From Betaproteobacteria bacterium (GTDB lineage: Bacteria; Pseudomonadota; Gammaproteobacteria; Burkholderiales; Rhodocyclaceae): DNA of 42,320 nucleotides. The position numbers and the translations under genes are program-made. Below, in pieces: positions 20,235 through 33,812 of the stretch. The first letter of the stretch is position 1, and every line of letters starts with the position of its first letter. Below the pieces are notes generated by a model, which was not told where the DNA came from, searched no databases, and was given only the letters and a program-made list of their open reading frames with translations. The stretch lies in assembly GCA_016194935.1 (NCBI GenBank), contig JACQAO010000023.1, forward strand, positions 1 through 42,320. Reading direction: 5' to 3'.

Positions 20235-21002
20235 ATGATCCCTGGCATCGATCTGTTATTCCTTGCCGGCGCAGCGTTTCTCGCCGGACTGGTCGATGCC
20301 GTGGTCGGCGGGGGCGGGCTGGTCATGATTCCGGCCTTGTTCATGGCGTTGCCGCAGGCACCGGTGGCAACGATTTTCGGCACCAATAAGTTCGCCGCCA
20401 TCTTCGGCACTGCCAGCGCTGCCGCCCGTTATGCGCGGAACATCCGGGTACCCTGGCGGACCGTCTTGCCGGCTGCGCTGGCGGCCTTCATATTTTCTTT
20501 TTTCGGCGCGATGTCGGTGGCGTTGCTGCCCAAAGAGTGGTTGCGGCCACTGGTATTGCTGTTGTTGCTGGCGGTGGCCGGGTACACCCTGGTTCACAAG
20601 GATTTCGGCAGCATCGACCGGAATCGCCAGCACGGTACTGCGGATATGCTGTGGGCGCTGCTGTTGGGTGCGGTGATCGGTTTTTATGACGGGTTTTTCG
20701 GCCCCGGTACCGGCAGCTTCCTGATTTTTCTGTTCGTCCGCTTTTTCGGCATGGATTTCCTGCGCGCCTCCAGCGCCGCCAAAGTTGTCAATGTCGGCAC
20801 CAACGGCGCAGCATTGATTTTCTTCAGCATGACCGGGCATGTGTTGTGGGCAGTGGCGGCGTTGATGGCGGTGTGCAACGTTGCCGGCGCGCTGCTCGGC
20901 ACGCGCCTGGCCTTGCGTCACGGCAGCGGTTTCGTGCGCTGGATGTTCCTGGCGGTGGCGGCGGTGTTGATCGCCAAGTTCGGTTACGATACTTTTGCCT
21001 GA
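20235..21002 (+). CDS. TSUP (TauE/SafE) family permease
   Basis: 255 residues with about eight hydrophobic segments and the two family half-motifs: GLVDAVVGGGGLVMIPAL near the start and GFYDGFFGPGTGSFLIFL in the middle. Members export or import sulfur-containing or organic anions (sulfite, sulfoacetate and similar); the substrate here is unknown. Its ATG follows the mnmE stop with no gap, so it is translationally coupled to a tRNA-modification gene with no obvious functional link. Confidence 0.9.
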   Translation: MIPGIDLLFLAGAAFLAGLVDAVVGGGGLVMIPALFMALPQAPVATIFGTNKFAAIFGTASAAARYARNIRVPWRTVLPAALAAFIFSFFGAMSVALLPKEWLRPLVLLLLLAVAGYTLVHKDFGSIDRNRQHGTADMLWALLLGAVIGFYDGFFGPGTGSFLIFLFVRFFGMDFLRASSAAKVVNVGTNGAALIFFSMTGHVLWAVAALMAVCNVAGALLGTRLALRHGSGFVRWMFLAVAAVLIAKFGYDTFA

Positions 21003-21039
21003 ACCTGGCCGGTAAAACCAGGCTCAGGCTACGCAGTTT

Positions 21040-21055
21040 TGTTTCACGTGAAACA
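21040..21055. promoter_or_regulatory. parS centromere site 1
   Basis: TGTTTCACGTGAAACA is a perfect 16-bp palindrome identical to the chromosomal parS consensus. ParB encoded 3.5 kb downstream should load here. It lies in the leader before mnmG. Confidence 0.95.
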
Positions 21056-21108
21056 AGTTAAACGAGTAAAGCAAGCCAAACAAGCCGGAGAGGCGTCCGG
21101 CAGGCATC

Positions 21109-21124
21109 GGTTTCACGTGAAACA
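21109..21124. promoter_or_regulatory. parS centromere site 2
   Basis: GGTTTCACGTGAAACA has the intact 14-bp core GTTTCACGTGAAAC with one outer mismatch. It starts 69 bp after the first site, putting the two sites about 6.5 helical turns apart. Confidence 0.92.
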
Positions 21125-21166
21125 ATCCAGGTAATTCTGTAATTCAGTTTTCCCGGCGAGGGGCGT

Positions 21167-23104
21167 ATGATTGCGCCTCTTTTCCGCTGGCCGGTTCAAA
21201 TGTTATTTCCTGCGCGCTTCGATGTCATTGTGATTGGCGGCGGCCATGCCGGCACCGAGGCGGCGCTTGCGGCAGCGCGGGCCGGGGCGAAGACCCTGCT
21301 GTTGACGCACAATATTGAAACCCTGGGGCAGATGTCGTGCAACCCCTCCATCGGCGGGATCGGCAAGGGCCATCTGGTCAAGGAGGTCGATGCGTTGGGC
21401 GGCGCCATGGCGGCTGCCACCGACGAAGCCGGCATCCAGTTCCGCATCCTCAATTCCAGCAAAGGCCCTGCCGTGCGGGCTACCCGCGCCCAGGCCGACC
21501 GCCTGCTCTACAAAGCGGCCATCCGCCAGCGGCTGGAGAACCAGTCCAACCTGACCTTGTTCCAGCAGGCGGTAGACGATCTGAGCTTGACGGGGGATCG
21601 CGTGACCGGCGTAGTCACCCAGCTCGGCATTCGTTTCGAGGCGCCAACGGTGGTGCTGACTGCGGGGACCTTTCTCGGCGGCCTGGTGCATGTCGGCTTG
21701 TCCAATTATCAGGCAGGTCGTGCCGGCGATCCGCCCGCCGCTACCCTGTCGCAGCGCCTGCGCGAATTGAAGCTGCCGGTGGGCCGCCTCAAGACCGGCA
21801 CCCCGCCGCGCCTGGATGGCCGCAGCATCGATTATTCAGTGTTGCAAATTCAGCCCGGCGATGATCCTGTTCCCGTGTTTTCCTACCTGGGCCGGCGCGA
21901 ACAGCATCCCCGCCAGGCGCCATGCTGGATTACCCACACTAATCCGGACACCCACGAGATCATCCGCAAAGGCCTGGATCGTTCGCCCATGTTCACCGGG
22001 GTGATCGAGGGCGTGGGGCCGCGCTACTGTCCTTCCATTGAGGACAAGATCCATCGTTTCGCTGGCAAGGACAGCCACCAGATTTTCCTTGAGCCGGAAG
22101 GCTTGACCACCCATGAGATTTATCCGCAAGGCATTTCCACCAGCCTGCCCTTCGATGTCCAGTTGGCCCTGGTGCGCAGCATGCGCGGACTGGAGGGCGC
22201 GCATATCCTGCGCCCTGGTTACGCCATCGAATACGATTACTTTGATCCGCGCAACCTCAAGTCCTCGTTCGAGACCAAGTCCATCGCCGGCTTGTTCTTC
22301 GCCGGCCAGATCAACGGCACCACCGGCTACGAGGAAGCCGCTGCGCAGGGCTTGCTGGCCGGCATCAACGCCGCCTTGCAAGTGCAGGGCCGGGAAGCCT
22401 GGTGTCCGCGCCGCGACCAAGCCTATCTCGGGGTGTTGGTGGATGACCTGATTACCCGAGGCGTTTCAGAGCCTTACCGGATGTTCACCAGCCGCGCCGA
22501 GTACCGCCTGAGTTTGCGCGAGGACAATGCCGACCTGCGCCTGACTGAAATTGGCCGCGAATTGGGACTGGTCGATGATGTCCGCTGGGAGGCGTTTAAC
22601 CGCAAGCGGGACGCCATCGCCGCTGAGACCGAGCGGTTGAAAACCACCTGGGTGAATCCAAAAATTGTCGCTGAGGCCGACGCGCTGCGCGTCCTCGGCC
22701 AGCCGCTGGAGCGCGAGTATCGTCTGTTTGATTTGCTGCGGCGACCCCAGGTGACTTATGCCGCGCTGGCGACCCTGACGGGTGAGCAAAATTCGGCCGG
22801 GGAAGTCATCACTGACCCGCAGGTCGTTGAGCAAGTTGAAATTCAGGCGAAGTACCAGGGTTACATCGAGCGTCAGCAGGAAGAAGTGGTCAAGAGCCAG
22901 TCCAGCGAAATGCTGCCTCTGCCCGCCGATCTCGACTACGCAGCAGTGCATGGCTTGTCGACCGAGGTGAGACAGAAACTTGCGCAACTTCGACCGGAAA
23001 CCCTGGGTCAGGCTACGCGCATTCAAGGCGTTACCCCGGCGGCGATTTCATTGCTGCTGGTGCATTTGAAGCGTCATTCGCTGCGCGAGAAACGCCGGGC
23101 ATGA
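21167..23104 (+). CDS. mnmG: tRNA uridine-5-carboxymethylaminomethyl modification enzyme MnmG (GidA)
   Basis: 645 residues from ATG 21167, which has GAGG suitably spaced. An internal ATG at 21200 ([13 protein letters not shown], 634 residues) matches the usual family start better, so the true start is open. The FAD-binding motif is [20 protein letters not shown], with [20 protein letters not shown] containing the conserved cysteine. The GidA signatures [13 protein letters not shown] ([14 protein letters not shown]) and [13 protein letters not shown] follow. It partners MnmE. It overlaps rsmG by 4 bases. Its 5' leader carries the parS pair. Confidence 0.97.
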   Translation: MIAPLFRWPVQMLFPARFDVIVIGGGHAGTEAALAAARAGAKTLLLTHNIETLGQMSCNPSIGGIGKGHLVKEVDALGGAMAAATDEAGIQFRILNSSKGPAVRATRAQADRLLYKAAIRQRLENQSNLTLFQQAVDDLSLTGDRVTGVVTQLGIRFEAPTVVLTAGTFLGGLVHVGLSNYQAGRAGDPPAATLSQRLRELKLPVGRLKTGTPPRLDGRSIDYSVLQIQPGDDPVPVFSYLGRREQHPRQAPCWITHTNPDTHEIIRKGLDRSPMFTGVIEGVGPRYCPSIEDKIHRFAGKDSHQIFLEPEGLTTHEIYPQGISTSLPFDVQLALVRSMRGLEGAHILRPGYAIEYDYFDPRNLKSSFETKSIAGLFFAGQINGTTGYEEAAAQGLLAGINAALQVQGREAWCPRRDQAYLGVLVDDLITRGVSEPYRMFTSRAEYRLSLREDNADLRLTEIGRELGLVDDVRWEAFNRKRDAIAAETERLKTTWVNPKIVAEADALRVLGQPLEREYRLFDLLRRPQVTYAALATLTGEQNSAGEVITDPQVVEQVEIQAKYQGYIERQQEEVVKSQSSEMLPLPADLDYAAVHGLSTEVRQKLAQLRPETLGQATRIQGVTPAAISLLLVHLKRHSLREKRRA

Positions 23105-23745
23105 GCGAGGGCCCGCGCGAACTGCTGCATCGCGGTACCGTCACGCTTAACCTCGATTTGCCGGCGGGCGTCGAAAAAAAATTGCACGCCTACCTGGCCC
23201 TGCTGGCCAAGTGGAACCGCAGCTATAACCTCACTGCGGTGCGCGATGAAGCGGCGATGGTAGCCCAGCACCTGCTGGATTCGCTGGCCGTGCTGCCGTA
23301 TTTGCAGGCAGATGCGGTGGAGATAACTTCCCTCGCCGATGTGGGCAGCGGCGGCGGCTTGCCGGGTATTCCACTGGCGATTGCCCGGCCGCAACTGGCG
23401 GTGGCCCTGGTCGAGGCCAGCCACAAGAAAGCCAGCTTTCTGCAACAGGCGAAAATTGAGCTGGGACTCGAAAATGTAAGCGTTCACTGTACCCGAGTGG
23501 AAGACATGGCAATGGCGGCACGTTTTGAGGCGGTGATTTCCCGGGCCTTTTCCAGTCTCGTCGAGTTTGTCCGGCAGTCTGCTCACCTGCTTGCGCCGGG
23601 CGGGCGCTTGCTGGCAATGAAGGGGGTCCATCCGCAGCAGGAGATCGCGCAATTGCCGGGGGGTTGGCGGGTGGTTCAAAGTATTCCGCTGGTCGTGCCA
23701 GGACTGGCGGCGGAGCGGCATCTGATCGTTATCGAAAGGACATGA
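23101..23745 (+). CDS. rsmG: 16S rRNA (guanine527-N7)-methyltransferase RsmG (GidB)
   Basis: 214 residues. [20 protein letters not shown] and the SAM-binding [16 protein letters not shown] are the family hallmarks; the later [12 protein letters not shown] completes the fold. It methylates G527 of 16S rRNA, and loss gives low-level streptomycin resistance in other bacteria. Its ATGA overlap with mnmG and the following parAB are the conserved gid-par arrangement. Confidence 0.96.
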   Translation: MSEGPRELLHRGTVTLNLDLPAGVEKKLHAYLALLAKWNRSYNLTAVRDEAAMVAQHLLDSLAVLPYLQADAVEITSLADVGSGGGLPGIPLAIARPQLAVALVEASHKKASFLQQAKIELGLENVSVHCTRVEDMAMAARFEAVISRAFSSLVEFVRQSAHLLAPGGRLLAMKGVHPQQEIAQLPGGWRVVQSIPLVVPGLAAERHLIVIERT

Positions 23746-23755
23746 GGGAAACACC

Positions 23756-24523
23756 ATGCATATTTTTGCCATAGCCAACCAGAAAGGCGGGGTTGGCAAG
23801 ACCACTACCACGGTGAACCTGGCAGCGGCTCTGGCCGCCAGCGGCCAGCGCACCCTGCTGGTGGATCTCGATCCGCAGGGCAACGCCACCATGGGCAGCG
23901 GCGTGGACAAGCGGGCGCTGGAAAAAACCGTATATCAGGTACTGCTCGGCCTCGCCAGCTTGGCTGAAGTGTGTACTAGCTCGCCTTCCGGCAAGTTCGA
24001 CGTGTTGCCGGCCAACCGCGACCTGGCCGGCGCTGAAGTCGAAATGGTCGAGCTGGAGCGGCGTGAGATGCGCCTGAAAGAGGCGCTCGCCGGGCATGTC
24101 GAAGATTATGATTTCGTCCTGATCGATTGCCCGCCCTCGCTTTCGCTGCTGACATTGAACGGCCTGTGCGCCGCGCACGGCGTGGTGATCCCGATGCAGT
24201 GCGAGTATTACGCGCTGGAAGGCTTGTCTGATCTGGTGAATACCATCAAAAAGGTGCACGCCAACCTCAACCGCGACCTGAAGATCATCGGCCTGCTGCG
24301 GGTGATGTTCGATACCCGCGCGACGCTGGGCCACCAGGTTTCGGCGGAACTGGAGCAGCATTTTGGCGACAAGGTGTTCAAGACCATCGTGCCGCGTAAT
24401 GTCCGGCTTGCCGAGGCGCCCAGCTACGGCATTCCCGGGGTGTTGTTCGACAAGGCCGCCAAGGGCGCGATAGCCTATCTGGCTTTCGCCGGCGAGTTGA
24501 TCGAGCGCGTCAAAACCATGTAA
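23756..24523 (+). CDS. parA: Chromosome partitioning ATPase ParA (Soj type)
   Basis: 255 residues. It begins IFAIANQKGGVGKTTTTVN: the deviant Walker A with signature Lys10 and Lys15. Walker B-like DFVLIDCPPSL and the switch region follow. There is no N-terminal DNA-binding extension, as expected for a chromosomal ParA. It drives origin segregation by ATP-dependent nucleoid binding, stimulated by ParB. It starts 10 bases after rsmG. Confidence 0.97.
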   Translation: MHIFAIANQKGGVGKTTTTVNLAAALAASGQRTLLVDLDPQGNATMGSGVDKRALEKTVYQVLLGLASLAEVCTSSPSGKFDVLPANRDLAGAEVEMVELERREMRLKEALAGHVEDYDFVLIDCPPSLSLLTLNGLCAAHGVVIPMQCEYYALEGLSDLVNTIKKVHANLNRDLKIIGLLRVMFDTRATLGHQVSAELEQHFGDKVFKTIVPRNVRLAEAPSYGIPGVLFDKAAKGAIAYLAFAGELIERVKTM

Positions 24524-24538
24524 CTGGAGAGAAAAACA

Positions 24539-25387
24539 ATGAATCCCCCAAAACCGAAAGGTCTGGGCCGTGGCCTGGGCGCATTGCTGGACGCCAATAG
24601 CGGCCCCGAGACGACACGCCAGGACACGCTGAAAGTCAGCGCGCTGCAACCCGGCAAGTACCAGCCGCGTACCCGCATGGACCAGGATTCCCTGAACGAG
24701 CTGGCGGCTTCGATCAAGGTACAGGGTGTGATGCAGCCGATACTGGTGCGTCCGGTGAGCGCGGGCAAGTACGAAATCATTGCTGGCGAACGCCGTTGGC
24801 GGGCGGCGCAACTGGCTGGATTGCAGGAGGTGCCGGCCTTGGTGCGGGACATCCCGGACGAAGCGGCGCTGGCCATGTCGCTGATCGAAAATATTCAGCG
24901 CGAAAACCTCAATCCGCTGGAGGAAGCCGCCGGCCTGCAACGGTTGATTGATGAATTCTCCATGACCCATCAACAGGCCGCCCACGCCGTCGGCCGTTCG
25001 CGCCCGGCGGCCAGCAACCTGCTGCGCCTGCTGCACCTGGCCAAGCCGGTGCAGGAATGCCTGTTCTCCGGCGATCTTGACATGGGCCATGCCCGCGCCC
25101 TGCTGCCCCTCACCAAGGCCGACCAGGCGCGGCTGGCGGCATTGGTGGTGCATAAAGGCTTGTCGGTGCGCGAGACGGAAAAACTGGTGCAGCGGGAATT
25201 GAATCCGCCTGCGAAGAAGGCCACCACTCACAAGGCCGACCGTGATCTGCTGCGTCTCGAAGAAGAACTCGCAGACAAAATTGGCGCACCGATCAAGCTG
25301 GTCGCCAACAAGCAAGGGATTGGCAGCCTGACGATCCGTTTCAGCAGCCTGGAACAACTCGATGGAATACTCGAAAGGCTGCGCTGA
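24539..25387 (+). CDS. parB: Chromosome partitioning protein ParB (Spo0J type)
   Basis: 282 residues. The N-terminus GLGRGLGALLD is the ParA-stimulating peptide with its arginine. The CTPase/clamp region has AGERRWRAAQLAG and ENIQRENLNPLEEA. The helix-turn-helix MTHQQAAHAVGRSRPAASN reads parS, and the C-terminal dimer domain ends the protein. Cognate parS sites are at 21040 and 21109. GGAG lies 9 bases before the ATG. Confidence 0.97.
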   Translation: MNPPKPKGLGRGLGALLDANSGPETTRQDTLKVSALQPGKYQPRTRMDQDSLNELAASIKVQGVMQPILVRPVSAGKYEIIAGERRWRAAQLAGLQEVPALVRDIPDEAALAMSLIENIQRENLNPLEEAAGLQRLIDEFSMTHQQAAHAVGRSRPAASNLLRLLHLAKPVQECLFSGDLDMGHARALLPLTKADQARLAALVVHKGLSVRETEKLVQRELNPPAKKATTHKADRDLLRLEEELADKIGAPIKLVANKQGIGSLTIRFSSLEQLDGILERLR

Positions 25388-25411
25388 ACGGAATTACGCC
25401 GCGAATTTTGA

Positions 25412-25441
25412 TTGACTCATATCAGGATAGGAAAATATAAT
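25412..25441 (+). promoter_or_regulatory. Promoter of the ATP synthase operon
   Basis: TTGACT (25412-25417), an 18-base spacer and TATAAT (25436-25441) lie in the only gap between parB and atpI, 71 bases before the chosen atpI start. Confidence 0.78.
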
Positions 25442-25511
25442 AATCGGCTGTGTGCCTTTGGTTAAACCTGTCGCGGCAATGGTATGTGTCGGGGAGGAGG
25501 GTAGGGAAGGC

Positions 25512-26736
<1,225 letters not shown>

Positions 26737-26761
26737 TTTTTTCGCATCTATCGTCTCTTAA

Positions 26762-27067
<306 letters not shown>

Positions 27068-27105
27068 GCGGCGATTCATGACTGATTCCGGCCAGTGAGA
27101 GCAAC

Positions 27106-27576
27106 ATGAATATCAATTTGACCCTGATCTCCCAGGCGATTGCATTCGCGGTTTTCATCGGGTTCACGGCGAAGTTTGTCTGGCCGCAGATGCTGACGGC
27201 GATTACCGAGCGCCAGAAAAAAATCGAGGAAGGCCTGGCCGCTGCGGAACGCAGCAAGCATGACCTGGAGCTGGCGCAGCATCGCTCGACCGACACCCTG
27301 CGTGAAGCCCGCGAAAAATCCACCGAGATGATCGGCGGCGCGGAGCGTCAGGCGGCGCACATCATTGAGGATGCGCGTGCCGAAGCGGTGCGCATCGTCA
27401 ACCAGGCGCGTATTGCCGCAGAAGGCGAGGCCGAGGTGGCTGCACAGCGCGCCAGGGAAAGTCTGCGCGACCAGGTGGCGCAACTTGCAGTAGCCGGCGC
27501 CGAGAAAATTTTGCGCCGCGAAGTGAATCCCCAGGTGCACGCCGAGCTGCTGGCCAGCCTCAAGTCGGAGCTTTGA
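27106..27576 (+). CDS. atpF: ATP synthase F0 subunit b
   Basis: 156 residues: one N-terminal membrane helix ([20 protein letters not shown]) then a long charged coiled coil with regular Glu/Arg/Ala (about 35-145). It is the peripheral stalk linking subunit a to delta/alpha. A single b gene, as in other proteobacteria, implies a homodimer. Confidence 0.96.
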   Translation: MNINLTLISQAIAFAVFIGFTAKFVWPQMLTAITERQKKIEEGLAAAERSKHDLELAQHRSTDTLREAREKSTEMIGGAERQAAHIIEDARAEAVRIVNQARIAAEGEAEVAAQRARESLRDQVAQLAVAGAEKILRREVNPQVHAELLASLKSEL

Positions 27577-27582
27577 CAAGTC

Positions 27583-28119
27583 ATGGCTGAGAACGTCACC
27601 CTTGCCCGGCCCTATGCCGAGGCCGCGTATCAACTGGCGCTGGAGAGCAATGCGCTGGCCGGCTGGGCCGAGGCATTGGGACGCATGCAGGCTGTGGCCG
27701 TTAATCCAGACATGCGTCTGTGCATCGACAACCCGCGTCTGCCAGAGTCGGATTTGATTCAGATGTTTCTCGATGCCGTTGATGGCAACCTTACCGCCGA
27801 TCAGAAAAATTTCACCCGCGTGCTGGTGGCTAATCAGCGCCTGGGCGTCATGTCCGAGATTCACGAGCTGTTTCTGGAGCAGAAGCATGCGCACGAAGGC
27901 GTCAAGGACGCGCAGATCACTTCAGCTTTTCCGCTGGATGCGGCAGGCCTGGCGCAACTCGTGGCCGATCTCGAACAACGCTTAAAGTGCAAGATACAGG
28001 CGACCGTCAGCGTCGACCCGGAACTCATCGGCGGCGCCCGCATCGCCATCGGCGACCAGGTGATCGACGCTTCGATCCGCGGCAAGCTTGCCGCAATGAA
28101 TATGGCGCTACAGAACTAG
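27583..28119 (+). CDS. atpH: ATP synthase F1 subunit delta
   Basis: 178 residues. N-terminal helical domain (LARPYAEAAYQLALES; then AVNPDMRLCIDNPRL) and the C-terminal LIGGARIAIGDQVIDASIRG motif that is the most conserved part of the family. It binds the top of F1 and the b stalk. It begins 6 bases after atpF. Confidence 0.96.
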   Translation: MAENVTLARPYAEAAYQLALESNALAGWAEALGRMQAVAVNPDMRLCIDNPRLPESDLIQMFLDAVDGNLTADQKNFTRVLVANQRLGVMSEIHELFLEQKHAHEGVKDAQITSAFPLDAAGLAQLVADLEQRLKCKIQATVSVDPELIGGARIAIGDQVIDASIRGKLAAMNMALQN

Positions 28120-28131
28120 GAGTTTTCCCAA

Positions 28132-29670
<1,539 letters not shown>

Positions 29671-29701
29671 TGCCGGGCGAGCAGAACTAAGGGAACTGAG
29701 C

Positions 29702-30571
29702 ATGGCGAGCGGCAAGGAAATTCGCACCAAGATCCTGAGCGTGCAGAACACGCGCAAGATCACCAAGGCCATGGAAATGGTGGCGGCCTCGAAAATGCGC
29801 AAGGCGCAGGAGCGCATGAAGGCGGCGCGCCCCTATGGCGAAAAAATTCGCAGCATGGCCGCCGACCTGTCGCAGGCGCACTCCGAATACAAGCACCCCT
29901 TCCTTGCCAGGATCGACAAGGTAGAACGCGCTGGCTTGATTGTCGTGACGACCGACAAGGGACTGTGTGGCGGACTCAACACCAACGTCTTGAGGCTGGC
30001 GCTGGGACGCATGAAAGAATGGGATGCGGCAGGCGTCAAAAATATCAGCGTCACCTGCCTGGGCAACAAGGGGCTGGGCTTCATGCAGCGCATGGGCGCC
30101 AAGGTGGTCTCCAAGATCACCGGCATGGGCGACACGCCGCACCTGGAAAAACTGATCGGCCCGGTCAAAGTATTGCTGGATGCGTTTTCGGCGGGTGAGC
30201 TGGATGTGATTTTCATTGCCTACACCCGCTTCGTGAATACCATGAAACAGGAGCCGGTACTGGAGCAATTGCTGCCCTTGAATAGCGAGCAGTTGCGCGA
30301 AGAGAAATCGAACAGTTGGGATTATCTCTACGAGCCGGATGCGAAACTGGTGGTCGATGAATTGCTGCTGCGTTATGTCGAAGCACTGGTGTATCAGTCG
30401 GTGGCGGAGAACATGGCTTCGGAACAATCGGCCCGGATGGTGGCGATGAAAGCCGCCTCGGACAACGCCGGCACCGTCATCAAGGATTTGCAGATGATCT
30501 ACAACAAGACACGACAGGCGGCGATTACCAAGGAAATCGCCGAAATCGTCAGCGGCGCGGCGGCGGTTTAG
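29702..30571 (+). CDS. atpG: ATP synthase F1 subunit gamma
   Basis: 289 residues. The N-terminal helix [20 protein letters not shown] and C-terminal [20 protein letters not shown] form the rotating coiled coil. The conserved [10 protein letters not shown] and the VSGAAAV terminus are present. It couples c-ring rotation to catalysis. Confidence 0.97.
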   Translation: MASGKEIRTKILSVQNTRKITKAMEMVAASKMRKAQERMKAARPYGEKIRSMAADLSQAHSEYKHPFLARIDKVERAGLIVVTTDKGLCGGLNTNVLRLALGRMKEWDAAGVKNISVTCLGNKGLGFMQRMGAKVVSKITGMGDTPHLEKLIGPVKVLLDAFSAGELDVIFIAYTRFVNTMKQEPVLEQLLPLNSEQLREEKSNSWDYLYEPDAKLVVDELLLRYVEALVYQSVAENMASEQSARMVAMKAASDNAGTVIKDLQMIYNKTRQAAITKEIAEIVSGAAAV

Positions 30572-30607
30572 CCCGGCGTCAAGCGTAGCTGACCAACGAA
30601 TTATTGA

Positions 30608-32005
<1,398 letters not shown>

Positions 32006-32017
32006 GGAAGCAATCAA

Positions 32018-32443
32018 ATGGCAATGACCATCCACGTCGACGTCGTCAGTGCGGAAGAGGCTATCTTCTCGGGCCTGGCGGAGTTTGTCGTGCTGCCCGG
32101 CGAGGCTGGCGAGCTGGGCATACTGCCCGGCCACATGCCGCTGATGACGCGCATCAAGCCGGGTACCGTGCGGGTCAAGCTGCCGCACCAGGAAGCTGAA
32201 GAATTATTCTTCGTTGCCGGCGGCTTGCTGGAAGTTCTGCCCAACAAGGTGACGGTACTCGCCGACACCGCAATTCGCGGCAAGGACCTGGACGAAGCCA
32301 AGGCCATAGACGCTAAAAAGAAAGCCGAAGAAGCAATGGCTACGCGCAGTTCCGAGCTGGATTACGCGCGCGCCCAGGCCGAGCTGGCCGAAGCAATTGC
32401 GCAACTCTCCGCCATCCAGAAACTGCGCAAGCGTTCGCATTAA
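32018..32443 (+). CDS. atpC: ATP synthase F1 subunit epsilon
   Basis: 141 residues. N-terminal beta-sandwich ([35 protein letters not shown]) and a C-terminal helical hairpin ([20 protein letters not shown]) that can inhibit the enzyme by inserting into F1. It is the last gene of the operon. The inserted module begins 2-6 bases after its stop, so any native terminator has been displaced or was absent. Confidence 0.96.
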   Translation: MAMTIHVDVVSAEEAIFSGLAEFVVLPGEAGELGILPGHMPLMTRIKPGTVRVKLPHQEAEELFFVAGGLLEVLPNKVTVLADTAIRGKDLDEAKAIDAKKKAEEAMATRSSELDYARAQAELAEAIAQLSAIQKLRKRSH

Positions 32444-32445
32444 GC

Positions 32446-32459
32446 ATTGTTGGGCGTCA
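32446..32459 (+). repeat. Left 14-bp inverted repeat of the sigma-factor module
   Basis: ATTGTTGGGCGTCA is the exact reverse complement of 33799-33812. It contains GTTGGGC, an integron R'-type core (GTTRRRY). Confidence 0.8.
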
Positions 32460-32529
32460 TCCGCTGAGGTCTGGCGCGTCTTGCCGAGGGCATTGCAACG
32501 ACCGTTCCCTTCGATAGATCGAAACCTAC

Positions 32530-32557
32530 TGTCACAGATGTGTTCCGCCTGTGTCTA
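32530..32557 (+). promoter_or_regulatory. Possible autoregulated ECF-type promoter
   Basis: TGTCACA (32530-32536), 15 bases, then TGTCTA (32552-32557). TGTCACA resembles -35 elements of some extension-bearing ECF groups (ECF41: TGTCACA with CGTC). A start point about 7 bases after the second element would fall on the sigma-factor ATG at 32565, giving a leaderless mRNA. This would explain the missing ribosome binding site. Confidence 0.35.
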
Positions 32558-32564
32558 ACAGGGT

Positions 32565-33461
32565 ATGGCAAGAAACCTCAACCCGTTTGCGGACATCGCT
32601 GCAGGTGAAGAGCGGGACCAGGAGCTCGTCCGGTTGGCCAAGGGAGGCAGCCAGGCCGCTCTCGAAGAACTGGTCCTGCGCCATCAGGCGTGGATCTACA
32701 ATCTTGCGCTGCGAATGGCGCACCACCCGGAGGACGCTAGAGACGCCACACAAGAGGTCTTGATAAAACTGTTGACGAGACTCTCGACATTTGAGGGACG
32801 TAGCAGTCTTCGCACCTGGCTTTACCGCATCGCCATCAACCACCTCTTGAATGTAAAGCGCAGCCGCGCCGAATCGAGGGAGATTACGTTCGCACAGTAT
32901 GGACAGAACCTCGACGACATGCCAGACGCGGAACTGGATCTGCCGGATCTACAGGCGGTTCCGGTTGACGAGCAACTCATCATCGCGGAGGCGCGAATCG
33001 GCTGTACCTCCGGCATGTTGCTGTGCCTGGATCGGGGGCAGCGATTGATTTTCATCCTCGGCAGTATTTTCGGCGTTAGTGACGCCGTCGGTGCGGAGCT
33101 GCTGGAACTAAGCCGGGACAACTTTCGGCAGAAACTCGCTCGCGCCCGCCGCGACCTGCGGAATTTCATGGAGGACAAGTGCGGGCTGATCAACACCGCC
33201 AACCCCTGCCGCTGCGCCAAAAAGACGCGGGGATTCATCGCGGCGGGACACATCGATCCCGGCAACTTGAGGTTTGCCAGGGAGTGCGTGACGTACGTAC
33301 GCGATGTTTCGAAACGTGTCGGCGCCGAGATAACGGGACTGGATGAGGCATACGCCGAGGTCTATCGAGATCACCCGTTTCAGGATTCGCCGGACTTCGT
33401 AACCGCTCTGGGGGAGTTGGTGAGCCGACCGGAGTTCCGATCAACGTTGGAACTCGACTGA
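32565..33461 (+). CDS. ECF-type RNA polymerase sigma factor with Cys-containing C-terminal extension
   Basis: 298 residues. Region 2 (about 28-105): LEELVLRHQAWIYNLALRM, DARDATQEVLIKLL, then the promoter-melting segment SSLRTWLYRIAINHLL. Region 4 (about 150-200): DRGQRLIFILGSIFGVS with the HTH LLELSRDNFRQKLARARRDL. Beyond region 4 come about 95 further residues starting CGLINTANPCRCAKKTRGF, with cysteines that could bind metal or respond to redox, then a helical tail. No anti-sigma gene is evident unless the 92-residue membrane protein downstream serves. No ribosome binding site is seen. It lies inside the cassette-like module. Target genes are unknown. Confidence 0.85.
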   Translation: MARNLNPFADIAAGEERDQELVRLAKGGSQAALEELVLRHQAWIYNLALRMAHHPEDARDATQEVLIKLLTRLSTFEGRSSLRTWLYRIAINHLLNVKRSRAESREITFAQYGQNLDDMPDAELDLPDLQAVPVDEQLIIAEARIGCTSGMLLCLDRGQRLIFILGSIFGVSDAVGAELLELSRDNFRQKLARARRDLRNFMEDKCGLINTANPCRCAKKTRGFIAAGHIDPGNLRFARECVTYVRDVSKRVGAEITGLDEAYAEVYRDHPFQDSPDFVTALGELVSRPEFRSTLELD

Positions 33462-33503
33462 ACGAGGTCGGCGGTTTCGGAACTTGCAAAGGAGGTTCTC
33501 CCC

Positions 33504-33782
33504 ATGAGTAACAATCGACGATGGATGGCGATTTCAGCAGTGACCGGGCTCGCCTTCTTCCTTATCGCGAATCTCACCGACTTCTTCGTAGGATTGAATG
33601 TTGTTTCCGGTCTGTTCCAAATCGCGATCAATATCTTTGTCTTCGTGACATGGTTGCGCGGGTATCGCGCCAGTCATGGTCGTGAGCGATTCCTGGCGTT
33701 CTTTGGGGTTATTGCGCCCCCTATCCTGGCAGGCATTACACTCTACCGCGTGATCATCCCTTTCTTCGCCCGCATTTTCTAG
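33504..33782 (+). CDS. Small membrane protein downstream of the sigma factor
   Basis: 92 residues, GGAGG 8 bases before the ATG. Three hydrophobic segments (about 8-30 AISAVTGLAFFLIANLTDFF; 35-52 SGLFQIAINIFVFVTWLRG; 64-83 FLAFFGVIAPPILAGITLY) separated by a basic loop (RGYRASHGRER). It lacks any recognised domain. It lies 42 bases after the sigma gene within the same inverted-repeat-bounded module, so it is either the sigma factor's membrane regulator or its target. Both are inference. Confidence 0.62.
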   Translation: MSNNRRWMAISAVTGLAFFLIANLTDFFVGLNVVSGLFQIAINIFVFVTWLRGYRASHGRERFLAFFGVIAPPILAGITLYRVIIPFFARIF

Positions 33783-33798
33783 CCTCTGTTCGGGAGTG

Positions 33799-33812
33799 TG
33801 ACGCCCAACAAT
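33799..33812 (-). repeat. Right 14-bp inverted repeat of the sigma-factor module
   Basis: TGACGCCCAACAAT, reverse complement of 32446-32459. Its first 11 bases equal the TGACGCCCAAC that ends the ORF of the cassette at 1454-1859 (minus strand). It contains the R''-type core GCCCAAC. Confidence 0.8.

Noticed and set aside
23729..25357. 542-codon frame on the - strand opposite parA and parB
   Set aside because: parA and parB are certain; the opposite frame is rich in Gln/His/Arg, as antisense frames of GC-rich genes usually are.
32553..32559. GTCTAAC just before the sigma-factor start as another attC core
   Set aside because: No partner core or stem nearby; a 7-base motif of this kind is expected a few times in the window.
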